Positions 43,282-54,867 of a stretch of 64,000 nt of DNA are shown piece after piece. Every line of letters starts with the position of its first letter. Position 1 is the stretch's first letter. Location of the stretch: contig DASYPQ010000009.1 in NCBI GenBank assembly GCA_036006425.1, forward strand, positions 1-64,000, read 5' to 3'. A model generated the notes under the pieces. That model ran no database searches, was not told where the DNA came from, and worked only from the letters and a program-made list of their open reading frames with translations. Made by a program: the position numbers and the translations under genes. Source of the stretch: DASYPQ01 sp036006425 (GTDB lineage Bacteria; Planctomycetota; UBA1135; GCA-002686595).

Positions 43282-44013
43282 ATGAAACGACACGCGAAAG
43301 CCCGGCCCCGCGCCGTGTGCCTCGTCTCCGGCGGAATGGACTCCGCCGTGGCGCTCGCCGAGGCGTACCACGTCGGCTTCGAGACGTACGCGCTCTCGTT
43401 CGACTACGGGCAGCGGCACAAGGCCGAGCTCGACGCCGCCGCGCGCGTCGCGAGCTCCCTCGGAGTCGAGGAGCACCGCATCGTGAAGATCGATCTCGCG
43501 GGCATCGGCGGCTCCGCGCTGACGGATCGGATCGCCGTGCCCAAGGACCGGCCGCGCGCTTCGATCGGGAAGAAGATCCCGGCGACGTACGTCCCGGCCC
43601 GGAACACCGTGTTCCTCGGGGTCGCGCTCGGATGGGCGGAGGTCCTCGGCGCGCGCGATCTCTTCCTCGGCGTGAACGCGCTCGATTATTCCGGCTATCC
43701 CGACTGCAGACCGGCGTTCCTCGAGGCATTCGAGCGCCTTGCCCGCGTCGCGACCGCCGCGGGCGTCGAGCAGGCGGCCGAGTTCCACGTCCGCGCGCCG
43801 CTGCTGCAGATGACGAAGGCGGACATCGTCCGCCGCGGGATCGAGCTCGGCGTCGATTTCGGGACGACGCACACGTGCTACGACCCGGTCCGCAGGGCAG
43901 GAAAGGTGCTGGCCTGCGGGCGCTGCGACGCCTGCAAGCTGCGGCTCAAGGGATTCCTCGAGGCCGGGGCGGCGGATCCGCTGTCGTACGTGCTCCACAG
44001 GAAGAAGCGCTGA
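43282..44013 (+). CDS. queC: 7-cyano-7-deazaguanine synthase
   Basis: A 243-residue QueC of normal length. VCLVSGGMDSAVALAEAY is the PP-loop, FDYGQRHKAELDAA follows, and the C-terminal zinc-binding cysteines are in HTCYDPVRRAGKVLACGRCDACKLR (the C-x8-C-x2-C-x2-C-type cluster). It converts carboxy-deazaguanine to preQ0 with ATP and ammonia, a step of queuosine synthesis. No other que genes lie nearby and no preQ1 riboswitch is visible upstream. Confidence 0.94.
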   Translation: MKRHAKARPRAVCLVSGGMDSAVALAEAYHVGFETYALSFDYGQRHKAELDAAARVASSLGVEEHRIVKIDLAGIGGSALTDRIAVPKDRPRASIGKKIPATYVPARNTVFLGVALGWAEVLGARDLFLGVNALDYSGYPDCRPAFLEAFERLARVATAAGVEQAAEFHVRAPLLQMTKADIVRRGIELGVDFGTTHTCYDPVRRAGKVLACGRCDACKLRLKGFLEAGAADPLSYVLHRKKR

Positions 44014-44048
44014 CCCGGGTCGTCGATCCCGCTCGACAAGGAAAACCC

Positions 44049-44741
44049 ATGAGGTCCATCATGCTCCTCGCGCTCACGCTCGCCAGTTGCGCCACGGCGC
44101 CGATCCAGAAGCCCGGCTCCGAATTGTTCCCGACGCCCAGCGCGGGGATCTCGATCTCGGACGACACGAAGCTCGAGAAGCTCGTCGCGGAATTCTCGAA
44201 GGTCACCGGGATCACGGCGATCGCCGATCCCGAGACGAGGACGCTGCTGCAGAAGTCGACCACCGGGCTGAACCGCGCCGTCGAGGTTCCTGCGGCAGAG
44301 GTCTACTCGTTCGTGGAGAGCGTCTTCGTCCAGAATGATCTCTACCTCACGGTGTTGCACGAGCGCGAGCCGCGGCTCTTCGCGATCCATGGACGGGGCG
44401 TGTCGCGTGCGTCACGCGAGATGCCTTTCGTCGTCGCATCCAACGACCTCGCGACTTTCACCCAACATCCCGCGGTCCTGATCACGACAATCCTCGACCT
44501 CGCGCACACCGACGTCCGCACACTGTCGAATTCGATGCGCACGATGTTCACCGACGCGAACACGCAACAGATGATCCCGGTGGGGAACTCGAATTCGCTG
44601 ATCCTGACTGGTTTGGGCGGAACCGTCGTCTCGATCGCGAAGATGCTCCAGGAAGCCGACGAGTCCGCGAAGCGCGCGGAGGAATCGGGTTCGCGCCCGG
44701 CCGGCACCCAGCCGCCGGCGAAGGACGAGAAGCCCAAGTGA
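44049..44741 (+). CDS. Secretin-N-domain-like lipoprotein
   Basis: A 230-residue protein with leader and lipobox (MRSIMLLALTLASC). Two small domains follow: an N0/STN-like part (DTKLEKLVAEFSKVTGITAIADPE, VPAAEVYSFVESVFVQNDLYLTVL) and a secretin N-type part (LITTILDLAHTDVRTLSNSMRTMFT ... NSLILTGLGGTVVSIAKMLQEAD). These are the domains that precede the pore in type II/IV secretins, but the pore itself is absent. It may be an accessory periplasmic component or a free-standing relative. The C-terminal tail is Pro/Lys-rich (GSRPAGTQPPAKDEKPK). Confidence 0.8.
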   Translation: MRSIMLLALTLASCATAPIQKPGSELFPTPSAGISISDDTKLEKLVAEFSKVTGITAIADPETRTLLQKSTTGLNRAVEVPAAEVYSFVESVFVQNDLYLTVLHEREPRLFAIHGRGVSRASREMPFVVASNDLATFTQHPAVLITTILDLAHTDVRTLSNSMRTMFTDANTQQMIPVGNSNSLILTGLGGTVVSIAKMLQEADESAKRAEESGSRPAGTQPPAKDEKPK

Positions 44742-44798
44742 GCTGAGCTGCCGCTGCCGTCCCTTCCCAGGTGCACGGCCAGACCGCATCCTCTGTGC

Positions 44799-45623
44799 GT
44801 GGAATCCGCACCTGCGAACGATCCGCGCGTCGTCGCCTTCGCGCGTCTCGTCGGCATCGTCGATCGGCTGCGCGCGCCCGACGGATGCCCGTGGGACAAG
44901 AAGCAGACGCTCGCGAGCATGGCTCCGTGCCTCGTCGAGGAGGCGTACGAGACGCTCGAGGCGATCGAAACCGGCCGCGACGTCGACGTCGCCGAGGAAG
45001 CGGGTGACGTGCTCATGGTCGTCGCGCTCATCTGCAGGATCGCGCAGGACGAAGGTCGTTTCGACCTCGCGCGCGCGGCAGCCGCGGTCGCGGACAAGCT
45101 CGTGCGCCGGCATCCGCACGTCTTCGGCGACGTGCGCGCGGACTCGGCCGAAGCCGCGATCCAGAGCTGGGAGGCCGTCAAGAAGAGCGAGCGCTCGGCG
45201 AAGAAGGAGGACGACAGCGCTCTCGCCGGCGTGCCCGCGACGCTCCCGGCGCTCCAGCGCGCCCGGCGCGTCGGCGCGAAAGCCGTCGCCGCCGGCTTCC
45301 GCTGGGACGACGCCGACGGAGCGATCGCCAAGGTCGCGGAGGAGGTCGCGGAGTTCCAGGAAGCGCTCGCCGGCGGCGACCGCGCGCACATCGAGCACGA
45401 GCTCGGCGACGTGCTGCTCGCGGCCGCGTTCGCGGGCGTCTACCTCGACCTCGATCCCGAACGACTCTGCCGCGAGGCGATCCGGCGTTTCGAGCGGCGC
45501 TTCCGCGCGATGGAGGCGTCGATCGCGAAGCCGCTCGCCGAGCGATCCCTCGAGGAATTGCTCGCGGCCTGGGCTCGCGCGAAATCCTCCGAGTCCGGCG
45601 CCCGCCCCGCGGGTTCAGGCTGA
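44799..45623 (+). CDS. mazG: Nucleoside triphosphate pyrophosphohydrolase
   Basis: A 274-residue MazG of full length with two MazG domains. The first holds CPWDKKQTLASMAPCLVEEAYETLEAI and EEAGDVLMVVALICRIA (EExxE and ExxD metal ligands). The second holds GFRWDDADGAIAKVAEEVAEFQEAL and HELGDVLLAAAFAGVYL. It hydrolyses NTPs, preferably damaged or stringent-response-related nucleotides, to NMP and PPi. The GTG start follows a 57-bp gap; the ABC gene starts 1 bp after its stop, so it may be co-transcribed with the transporter. Confidence 0.92.
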   Translation: MESAPANDPRVVAFARLVGIVDRLRAPDGCPWDKKQTLASMAPCLVEEAYETLEAIETGRDVDVAEEAGDVLMVVALICRIAQDEGRFDLARAAAAVADKLVRRHPHVFGDVRADSAEAAIQSWEAVKKSERSAKKEDDSALAGVPATLPALQRARRVGAKAVAAGFRWDDADGAIAKVAEEVAEFQEALAGGDRAHIEHELGDVLLAAAFAGVYLDLDPERLCREAIRRFERRFRAMEASIAKPLAERSLEELLAAWARAKSSESGARPAGSG

Positions 45624-45624
45624 A

Positions 45625-46380
45625 ATGGCCCCGACGGCGCCTCCGATCGCGCGCGTGCGCGACCTCTACCGCTTCTACGAGGCCGACGGCGCGAAGGTCG
45701 CGGTCCTGCGGAACGTCAGCTTCGAGGTCGCGCCGGGGGAGTTCGTCTGCGTCATGGGCCCGTCGGGATCGGGGAAGACGACGCTCCTGCACCTGATCTC
45801 CGGCCTCGACCGTCCTTCCGCGGGCAAGGTCGAGCTCGGCGGCGACGACCTCGAGAACCTGAGCGAGGCGCAGCGCACGCTGAAGCGGCGGAACACCGTC
45901 GGATACGTGTTCCAGTTCTTCAACCTGCTGCCGAACCTCACCGCGATCGAGAACGTCGGTCTCCCGCTCGCGATCGCGGGGAGGGATCCCGACGCCGCGT
46001 CGCCGGACCTCGACGCGATCCTCGACCGCCTCGGCATCGCGGGGAAGAAGAAGAGCTTCCCGCACCAGCTGTCGGGCGGGGAGATGCAGCGCGTGTCGAT
46101 CGCGCGCGCTCTCGCCGGCGGACAGCCGCTGCTGCTCGCCGACGAGCCGACCGGGAATCTCTCGCAGAAGGCCGGCGCCGAGGTGATGACGATCCTGCGC
46201 CGCTGCGCCGACGAGGACGGCCGCGCCGTCCTGCTCGTGACGCACAATCCGCGCGACGCGGCGTTCGCGGACCGCGTGCTGTTCCTCGTCGACGGCGAGC
46301 TCGCGCGCGAACCGGTGCTGCGCGGGCCCGCGATCCCGGTCGAGGACGTCCACGCCGCCCTCGCGGCGCTCAAGATCTGA
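45625..46380 (+). CDS. ABC transporter ATP-binding subunit (LolD/MacB type)
   Basis: A 251-residue ABC ATPase. GPSGSGKTTLLHLISGL is the Walker A, FQFFNLLPNLTAIENV the Q-loop region, LSGGEMQRVSIARALAGG the signature, and LLLADEPTGNLSQKAG the Walker B with D-loop. The MacB/LolD-type features agree with the partner: the permease gene starts 11 bp downstream. The pair probably exports a lipoprotein, peptide or small molecule. Confidence 0.92.
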   Translation: MAPTAPPIARVRDLYRFYEADGAKVAVLRNVSFEVAPGEFVCVMGPSGSGKTTLLHLISGLDRPSAGKVELGGDDLENLSEAQRTLKRRNTVGYVFQFFNLLPNLTAIENVGLPLAIAGRDPDAASPDLDAILDRLGIAGKKKSFPHQLSGGEMQRVSIARALAGGQPLLLADEPTGNLSQKAGAEVMTILRRCADEDGRAVLLVTHNPRDAAFADRVLFLVDGELAREPVLRGPAIPVEDVHAALAALKI

Positions 46381-46391
46381 GCCGGCCGCGC

Positions 46392-49040
46392 ATGCGCCTC
46401 GTCGCGACGATCGCAGGGCGCAGCCTGCTGCAACGGCGCGCGCGCACGCTCTTCTCCGCGTTCGGTGTCGCGCTCGGCATCGCGGTGTCCGTCGGCGTCT
46501 TCACGCTCGACCACAACACCGTGCTCGGCCTCTCCCTGCCCGGGCTCTCGGACTGGAAGCCCGAGCTCGAGGTCCACCCCGCGCCGGGCGTCGCGGACCC
46601 GCGCGACAACCTGGCGGCGACGCCGGGAGTCGCGGGCGTCACCGCCTTCTTCCAGGACGACGTCTCCGTGCGCCGATCCTCGGACGCGGGTCCGCGTCCG
46701 GGACGCGTCGTCGAGAGCTCGGGCGAACCGGCGCAGGCGCGCCTCTTCGGCCTCGAGGCGTCCGCATTGGAGCGCATGGGCGCCGTGCGGATCGCCGCCG
46801 GTCGATCGATCGATCCCGCGGCGACGGAGCGCGAGGTCCTCGTCGGCGAGGGCCTCGTCACCGCGCTCGCGCTGCGCGTCGGGGACACCGTGCAGCTCTC
46901 GAAGCGCTCGAACTCGACGAGCAAGGACTGCGTCGACGGCGTGCTGCGCAAGAAGGACACGGAGCCCACGCTCGAGCTCTCGGCCCCGATCCTTCCGTTC
47001 CGCGTCGTGGGCGTGCTCGCGCGCGAGAAGCTCGGGCGCCGCTCGCAGGGCATGGTCGCCGTCGTCGACTACGAGGCCGGGCGCGAGCTGCTCGCCGAGT
47101 CGCGCATCGAGCCCACGTACTGGGTCCGCCAGGATCCCGCCGTCGACATCGAGCGCCTGCGCACGAGCATCGCCTCGAGCTTCTCCTACGACTTGAACAA
47201 GAGCGTCCTCGTCGGCGCCGCGGCCGACGAGCGCGCGTTCCGCAACGGCGTGCGCATGGCCGGGCTCCTCGCGCTCGTCCTCGGTCTCTACGTGATCTTC
47301 CACACGCTCTCGATGGGCCTCGTCGAGCGCGTCCGCGAGGTCGCGACGCTCCACGCGCTCGGATGCACGCGCGGCCAGGTCGCGGCGATCTTCCTTGCCG
47401 AAGCCGTCGCGATCTCGGCGCTCGCCGCCGTGCTCGGGATCGGCGGCGGTCTCGCGTTCGCGCGCGTCCTCCTGCGCCTCGGCGTCACGACGCTCGGCAC
47501 GGGACACCGCATCGACGTGTTCGACGTCCCCGGCACCGCGGTCCTCGGCCTCGCGGGCCTCGGAGTCGGCGTCGCGCTGCTCGGCTCCGTGTACCCGCTG
47601 TTGCGCGCGCGGCGCAGCAGCCCGGCCGCCGTCCTGCGCGGCGAGGAAGTCCTCGACAGCAAGGCGCTCTCGCGCGGATTCCACACGTTCGCGGCGATCC
47701 TCCTCGCGCTGCTCCTGCCCGGCCTCTACTTCGTGATCGTGCCGGTCGTCGGCGAGGCGCAGGGCGTGCTCGTCGGCGCGATCCTCGCGGCCGTCGGCAT
47801 CCTCGCGCTGCTCGTCGTGATCCCGATGATGATGCCGTCGGCGCTCGGCGCGCTCTCGCGGGTCATCGCGCGGCCGATGCGCCTCCTCGCGCCGCTCTCC
47901 GGTCGGCTCGCGGCGCGGTCGATCGCCGAGGCGCGCTCGCGGATCGGCGTCTCGACCGCCGCGATCGCGCTCGTCGCGGCGGCGTTCACGGGCCTCAAGG
48001 GGATGACCGCGAGCCTGCGCGGGGAGATCGAGGTCTGGGCCCGGGACGCGCTCGTCGACAAGGTCTACGTCGCCGGACTGCCCAAGGTGCCGCGCGACGC
48101 CTTGCGGAAGACGCTCGAGCGCTTCTACGAGGGCCAGAAGGCGGGCTTCGTCGCGATCGAGAGCGGGAGCGCGCGCACGTACGTCCCGTTCCTGACCCTC
48201 GGCATGAGCACGAGCGAGCTCGAGCGCGTCGGCCCGTGCCGCGAGGACCCTGGCGTCGCCGCGGCGCTCGATCGCGGCGACGGCGTGATCCTCTCCGTGC
48301 GGCTCGCGCGGCACCTCGCGTACAAGATCGGAGACCGCGTCCACATCGCGAACGCGGCGGGGGCCGTGCAGGAGCTGACCGTCGCCGCGATCTCGGACGT
48401 CTACGGCTACTTCCCGCATCCCGACGAGCGGCTCTACGGCGTCGTCGGAGAAGGGTTCACGAAGCGCGCATTCTGCCTCGACGCCAGCGCGATCGACGAG
48501 TGCTCGATCGTGCTCGAGCGCGGCGCCGATCCGGAGATCGTGCGCGCCGCCGTCCGCGACCTCTGTCCCACGCTGCAGTCGTTCCGCTTCGAGACCGGCC
48601 GCGGACTCCTGCGCGCGCACCTCGACGACATCGACCGCGACTTCCGGCTCTTCGACATCATCCTCGGCCTGACCGCCGCGCTGGCGGGACTCGGCGTCCT
48701 CAACGGGCTGCTGCTCTCGGGGCTCGAGCGCACGAAGGAGCTCGGCGTCCTGCGCGCGCTCGGCGCGAGCAGGGGACAGATCGCCGGGATGGTGCTCCTC
48801 GAGTCGACGGTCGTCGGGCTGCTCGGCGGGATCCTCGGGACGGCGCTCGGCGCCGCCCTCACTCCGGTCATCGTGCGCGCCCTGGAGGGACTTTCCGGCC
48901 TCGATCTGCCCGAGCGGACGGCGGGCGTCTGGCTCGCCTTCTGTCCCGTCGGCGCGCTCGCGGTCGCCGTCTTCGCCTCGTTCTACCCCATCCGTCGGAT
49001 GAACCGGACGAGCGCCGTCGCCGCGGTCCGCAGCGGCTGA
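46392..49040 (+). CDS. ABC transporter permease, FtsX-like, two copies of the core
   Basis: An 882-residue permease with an N-terminal membrane anchor and a large extracytoplasmic domain. A first FtsX core of about four membrane segments lies near residues 285-440 (LLALVLGLYVIFHTLSMG ... FLAEAVAISALAAVLGIGGG). A further membrane pair lies at about 430-490 (ILLALLLPGLYFVIVPVVG, ILAAVGILALLVVIPMMM), and a second FtsX core lies at the C terminus (LTAALAGLGVLNGLLLSG, FCPVGALAVAVFASFYPI). The duplicated core and length match the FtsX/LolE-type permeases that act with the ATPase at 45625. It is probably a two-gene exporter. The extracytoplasmic loop carries an Arg/Glu-rich sequence but no recognisable enzyme motif. 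Confidence 0.9.
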   Translation: MRLVATIAGRSLLQRRARTLFSAFGVALGIAVSVGVFTLDHNTVLGLSLPGLSDWKPELEVHPAPGVADPRDNLAATPGVAGVTAFFQDDVSVRRSSDAGPRPGRVVESSGEPAQARLFGLEASALERMGAVRIAAGRSIDPAATEREVLVGEGLVTALALRVGDTVQLSKRSNSTSKDCVDGVLRKKDTEPTLELSAPILPFRVVGVLAREKLGRRSQGMVAVVDYEAGRELLAESRIEPTYWVRQDPAVDIERLRTSIASSFSYDLNKSVLVGAAADERAFRNGVRMAGLLALVLGLYVIFHTLSMGLVERVREVATLHALGCTRGQVAAIFLAEAVAISALAAVLGIGGGLAFARVLLRLGVTTLGTGHRIDVFDVPGTAVLGLAGLGVGVALLGSVYPLLRARRSSPAAVLRGEEVLDSKALSRGFHTFAAILLALLLPGLYFVIVPVVGEAQGVLVGAILAAVGILALLVVIPMMMPSALGALSRVIARPMRLLAPLSGRLAARSIAEARSRIGVSTAAIALVAAAFTGLKGMTASLRGEIEVWARDALVDKVYVAGLPKVPRDALRKTLERFYEGQKAGFVAIESGSARTYVPFLTLGMSTSELERVGPCREDPGVAAALDRGDGVILSVRLARHLAYKIGDRVHIANAAGAVQELTVAAISDVYGYFPHPDERLYGVVGEGFTKRAFCLDASAIDECSIVLERGADPEIVRAAVRDLCPTLQSFRFETGRGLLRAHLDDIDRDFRLFDIILGLTAALAGLGVLNGLLLSGLERTKELGVLRALGASRGQIAGMVLLESTVVGLLGGILGTALGAALTPVIVRALEGLSGLDLPERTAGVWLAFCPVGALAVAVFASFYPIRRMNRTSAVAAVRSG

Positions 49041-49047
49041 CGGGCGC

Positions 49048-49076
49048 TTGGCGCGATCGCGGACCGCCGCTATACT
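49048..49076 (+). promoter_or_regulatory. Sigma-70-type promoter of tRNA-Asp
   Basis: TTGGCG (49048-49053) and TATACT (49071-49076) are separated by 17 bp, close to the TTGACA-17-TATAAT consensus. The tRNA begins at 49094, so transcription from about 49083 would give a short 5' leader of some 11 nt. This is the clearest promoter in the window. Confidence 0.7.
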
Positions 49077-49093
49077 CCGCGCCCTCGAAAAGC

Positions 49094-49170
49094 GGGGACG
49101 TAGCTCAATTGGTTAGAGTACCGGCCTGTCACGCCGGTGGTTGCGGGTTCGAGTCCCGTCGTCCTCGCCA
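49094..49170 (+). tRNA. tRNA-Asp (GTC)
   Basis: A 77-nt tRNA with acceptor stem GGGGACG/CGTCCTC, T-arm GTTCGAGTC and an encoded CCA. The anticodon loop CTGTCAC gives GTC for aspartate. Preceded by a good promoter. Confidence 0.97.
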
Positions 49171-49307
49171 CTCCGCTCGTAGCATCTATGAGCGCGCGCC
49201 GCGGCCGATTTGCGCGCATGGGGATTGCCGCCTGGGGAGGTGCTGCTACGCTACATGACTTCCCACTTTCCTGTACGAGTCGCACTAGATAGACGAAGTC
49301 CCCTCGC

Positions 49308-50522
49308 ATGGACCTCGAGTTTCCGCCGCCTACCCTCGTCGAGGGGGATCAGGAATTGGCTGCACTCCTCCGCGTTCTCGAGAACGCGGTGGAAATCGGC
49401 ATCGACACCGAAGGCGACTCCTTCTTCTCCTATCCGGAGAAAGTCTGTCTGATCCAGATCACCGCGCTCGAACGCGACTGGCTCGTCGATCCGCTGGCGA
49501 AGATCGACATCTCCGGACTCGGTCGCGTGATGGCCGATCCCTCGAAGCTGAAGATCTTCCACGACGGCGAATACGACGTCACGAGCCTCAAGCGCGACTA
49601 CGAGTTCGAGTTCAAGAACCTGTTCGACACGCGCGTCGCTGCGGCCGCGCTCGGAGCGCCGAATCCGGGTCTCGCGTCGGTGCTCGAGGAGCGTTTCGGC
49701 ATCCGGCTCGACAAGTCGATGCAGCGCTCGGAGTGGAGCCGGCGGCCGTTGACGGCGCGCCAGATCAAGTACGCGCAGCTCGACACGCACTTCCTCGTCC
49801 CCTTGATGCGGGATCAGCGGAAGGAGCTCGACGAGCGCGGCCGGATGATGATCGTCGACGGCGAGTGCCGGCGCCTCGAGCGACTCGTGCCGCCCGAGAT
49901 GACGTTCGACCCCGACGAGTTCGTGCGGCTGAAGGGCGCGCGCGAGCTCGCGCCGCTCGAGCGGCAGGTCCTGCGCGAGCTGTTCATCCTGCGGGAGCGG
50001 CTCTCGCTCGAGTACGGGCGTCCGCCGTTCAAGGTGATCGGCAACGACTCGCTGGTCGCGATCGCGGCCGGGATGCCGAAGACGACGTTCCAGCTCCGCC
50101 GGATCAACGGGTTCTCGCAGGGGCAGATCCGCAAGCTCGGCCACGAGGTGATCGATGCCGTCGCGCGCGCGAGCGAGCTCGGTCCGATCACGAAGCTGCC
50201 GCGGCTGCCGAACCGCGAGGGGACGAGCGGGTTCAGCGACGAGGAGGTCGAGCTCCACGAGCGGCTGAAGCAGTGGCGCAAGACCGCCGCCGCGGCGATG
50301 GGGATCGATTCGGCGTACCTCGTGAACCGGCACGTCCTGTTGCGGATCACGAAGAGCCGGCCGGCCACCACCGCGGCGCTCGAGAAGACCGCGGGGCTCG
50401 AGCCCTGGCAGGTCGAGAAGCTCGGCGAGCAGATCCTCGAGGTCGTGCGGAGGTTCGAGGGTGACCTCCGCGAGGGGAAGATCCAGTTCAGGCGACCGCG
50501 AGGACGCTCGCGCGCCGAGTGA
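49308..50522 (+). CDS. rnd: Ribonuclease D
   Basis: A 404-residue RNase D of normal length. The DEDD exonuclease residues are visible: EIGIDTEGDSFFSYPEKVCL (Asp-x-Glu), FHDGEYDVTSLKRDYEF (Asp) and KYAQLDTHFLVPLMRD (YxxxD). Two HRDC domains follow (LREL FILRERLSLEYGRPPF region and ELHERLKQWRKTAAAAMGID). It trims the 3' ends of tRNAs and other structured RNAs. It fits its position directly between two tRNA genes, although it is transcribed in the direction of tRNA-Asp. Confidence 0.93.
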   Translation: MDLEFPPPTLVEGDQELAALLRVLENAVEIGIDTEGDSFFSYPEKVCLIQITALERDWLVDPLAKIDISGLGRVMADPSKLKIFHDGEYDVTSLKRDYEFEFKNLFDTRVAAAALGAPNPGLASVLEERFGIRLDKSMQRSEWSRRPLTARQIKYAQLDTHFLVPLMRDQRKELDERGRMMIVDGECRRLERLVPPEMTFDPDEFVRLKGARELAPLERQVLRELFILRERLSLEYGRPPFKVIGNDSLVAIAAGMPKTTFQLRRINGFSQGQIRKLGHEVIDAVARASELGPITKLPRLPNREGTSGFSDEEVELHERLKQWRKTAAAAMGIDSAYLVNRHVLLRITKSRPATTAALEKTAGLEPWQVEKLGEQILEVVRRFEGDLREGKIQFRRPRGRSRAE

Positions 50523-50531
50523 TCGGGGCTG

Positions 50532-50607
50532 TGGTGGAGACGAAGGGGATCGAACCCTCGACCTTCGCATTGCGAACGCGACGCTCTACCAACTGAGCTA
50601 CGTCCCC
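50532..50607 (-). tRNA. tRNA-Ala (CGC)
   Basis: A 76-nt minus-strand tRNA with acceptor stem GGGGACG/CGTCTCC (one G-U pair), D-arm GCTCAGTTGGTAGAGC, anticodon loop TTCGCAA (anticodon CGC, reading GCG) and an encoded CCA. GCG is a frequent alanine codon in this genome, so a dedicated CGC tRNA is expected. It lies between rnd and the tkt operon. Confidence 0.96.
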
Positions 50608-50715
50608 ACGAGCCCCGGGGGCGGGGATTCTAGCCGCGTGCCGGAGGGGTGGGAAGAGCGGGGCCGATGAGTCAGAATGCGGCTTCCAGCTCCCAGGCCG
50701 ATCGATCCCCACCCG

Positions 50716-52772
<2,057 letters not shown>

Positions 52773-52776
<4 letters not shown>

Positions 52777-53894
52777 ACCCTCTCCTCGAGCTCTCCGCGC
52801 TGGGACAGTCGATCTGGCTCGACTCGATCAGTCGCAAGCTGCTCGACGGCGGAGGGCTCGCGGCGCTCGTGCGCGAGGACGGCATCGCCGGCGTCACGTC
52901 GAACCCTTCGATCTTCGAGAAGGCAATCGGCGAGGGCGTCGAGTACCGGCCTGCGATCCAGAAGCTGCTCGCCGAGAGCCCGGGCGCGAGCGCGTTCGAG
53001 CTGTACGAGCGCCTCGCGGTCCGCGACATCCAGGACGCGGCGGAGGTGCTGCGACCCGTGTTCGAGAGGACGCGCGGGCGCGACGGCTTCGTGAGCCTCG
53101 AGGTGACGATGAAGCACGGCGAGGACCGCGGCGCGATCCTCGCGGAGGCGCGGCATCTCGCGCAGATCTGCGCGCGCCCGAACGTGCTGATCAAGGTGCC
53201 CGGGACCGCCGAAGGCATCGCGGCGTTCGAGACGCTGACCGGGGAGGGGCTCAACGTCAACGTGACGCTCCTGTTCTCGGTCGCGACGTACATCCGCGTC
53301 GCCGAGGCGTATCTCGCGGGTCTGGAAGCCTTCGCGAAGAAGGGCGGCGACCTGTCGAAGGCCGCGAGCGTCGCGAGCTTCTTCGTCAGCCGCATCGACA
53401 CCGCCGTCGACGCCGAGCTCGAGAAGCAGTCGCCGCCGCGGGACCTGCGCGGCAAGGCCGCGATCGCGAACGCGAAGCTCGCCTACGCGAAGTACCTCGA
53501 GCTGTTCGGCGGGGCGCGCTGGCAGGCGCTCGCCGCGAAGGGCGCGCGGACGCAGCGCGTCCTGTGGGCGAGCACGAGCACGAAGAACAAGGCCTACCGC
53601 GACGTGATGTACGTCGAGGAGCTCGTCGGCAAGGACACGGTGAACACGGCGCCTCCCGCGACGATCGACGCGTTCCGCGACCACGGTCGCGCGCGGCTCT
53701 CGATCCAGGAGGATCTCGCCGGCGCGCGCGACGATCTCGCGGCACTCGGCAAGATGGGGATCTCGCTCGAGCGCGTCACCGACCAGCTGCTCGCCGAAGG
53801 TCTGGCGGCGTTCGCGGGCGCGTTCGACAAGCTCCTCGCCACGATCGACATGCAGCGCCGGAGCGCCGGCGTCGCCGCGCGTGCGTCCAAGTAG
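52773..53894 (+). CDS. tal: Transaldolase
   Basis: A 373-residue transaldolase. GIAGVTSNPSIFEKAI is the N-terminal substrate loop, FVSLEVTMKHGED follows, and PNVLIKVPGTAEGI contains the Schiff-base lysine. It transfers three-carbon dihydroxyacetone units. The length and TSNPSIF motif fit the long bacterial type, the kind often clustered with gnd and zwf. Overlaps tkt by 4 bp and lies 11 bp before gnd. Confidence 0.95.
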
Positions 53895-53905
53895 GCGAAG
53901 CTCGC

Positions 53906-54859
53906 ATGGAACTCGGAATGGTCGGTCTCGGCCGCATGGGCGGCAACATGGTCCGGCGCCTCGTCCGCGGCGGGCACACGTGCGTCGCCTTCGATCGCGA
54001 CGCGTCGAGAGTGGCGGAAATCGCTGCGGAGGGTGCGAAGGGCGTCTCCACGCTGCATGAGCTCGCGGCCGCTCTTCCGAAACCCAGGGTGGTATGGGTC
54101 ATGCTTCCCGCGGGGGTGATCACGAGTGAATGCATCTACGATCTGCGCCCTCTTCTCGAGGAAGGCGACACGGTCGTCGACGGTGGAAACACGCTCTGGA
54201 CAGACGATCGGATCCACGCAAGCGAGCTGGGCGTGAAGAAGATCTCCTTCCTTGACGTCGGCACGAGTGGAGGTGTCCTCGGCCTCGAACGCGGGTACTG
54301 CCTGATGATCGGCGGCGACGAGGACGCTGCTCGGAGACTCGCGCCGATCTTTCGCACACTTGCTCCCGGCCGCGGAAGCGTGCCTCCCACACCCGGGGGA
54401 AGAGGCGGGACCGCGGAGGAGGGTTTCCTCTACTGCGGTTCTTCGGGCGCGGGCCACTTCGTGAAGATGATCCACAACGGCATCGAGTACGGATTGATGC
54501 AGGCCTACGCCGAGGGCTTCGAGATCCTCGAGAAGAACTCCACGGTCCACACCCAGATGGCCGACGTCGCGGAGGTTTGGCGCCGCGGGAGCGTCGTGAG
54601 CTCGTGGCTGCTCGACCTGACGGCCGCCGCGCTCGCGAAGGACCCCGACCTCGCCGCATTCCAGGGCCGTGTCTCCGATTCCGGCGAGGGGCGCTGGACG
54701 CTCTCCGCCGCAATCGAGGAGGGTGTCGCCGCTCCCGTGATCGCCGCCGCTCTCTTCGCCCGCTTCCGCTCCCAGAACGATCACACCTTCGGCGAGAAGC
54801 TCCTCTCCGCGATGCGTTTCCAGTTCGGCGGCCACGTCGAGCCGCCGCCGCGCACTTGA
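53906..54859 (+). CDS. gnd: 6-phosphogluconate dehydrogenase, short NAD-type (decarboxylating)
   Basis: A 317-residue enzyme, shorter than the 470-residue E. coli form, as usual for the GndA/NAD-type subclass. LGMVGLGRMGGNMVRRLVRG is the dinucleotide-binding motif. FLDVGTSGGVLGLERGYCLM is the substrate-binding region (GTSGG), and GHFVKMIHNGIEYG carries the catalytic Lys and the Asn. It oxidises 6-phosphogluconate to ribulose-5-phosphate and CO2, the step after zwf and pgl. An Arg-to-Ser/Asp-type residue in the second strand hints at NAD preference (VAFDRDASRV) but this is inference. 8 bp before zwf. Confidence 0.94.
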   Translation: MELGMVGLGRMGGNMVRRLVRGGHTCVAFDRDASRVAEIAAEGAKGVSTLHELAAALPKPRVVWVMLPAGVITSECIYDLRPLLEEGDTVVDGGNTLWTDDRIHASELGVKKISFLDVGTSGGVLGLERGYCLMIGGDEDAARRLAPIFRTLAPGRGSVPPTPGGRGGTAEEGFLYCGSSGAGHFVKMIHNGIEYGLMQAYAEGFEILEKNSTVHTQMADVAEVWRRGSVVSSWLLDLTAAALAKDPDLAAFQGRVSDSGEGRWTLSAAIEEGVAAPVIAAALFARFRSQNDHTFGEKLLSAMRFQFGGHVEPPPRT

Positions 54860-54867
54860 GGACGCCG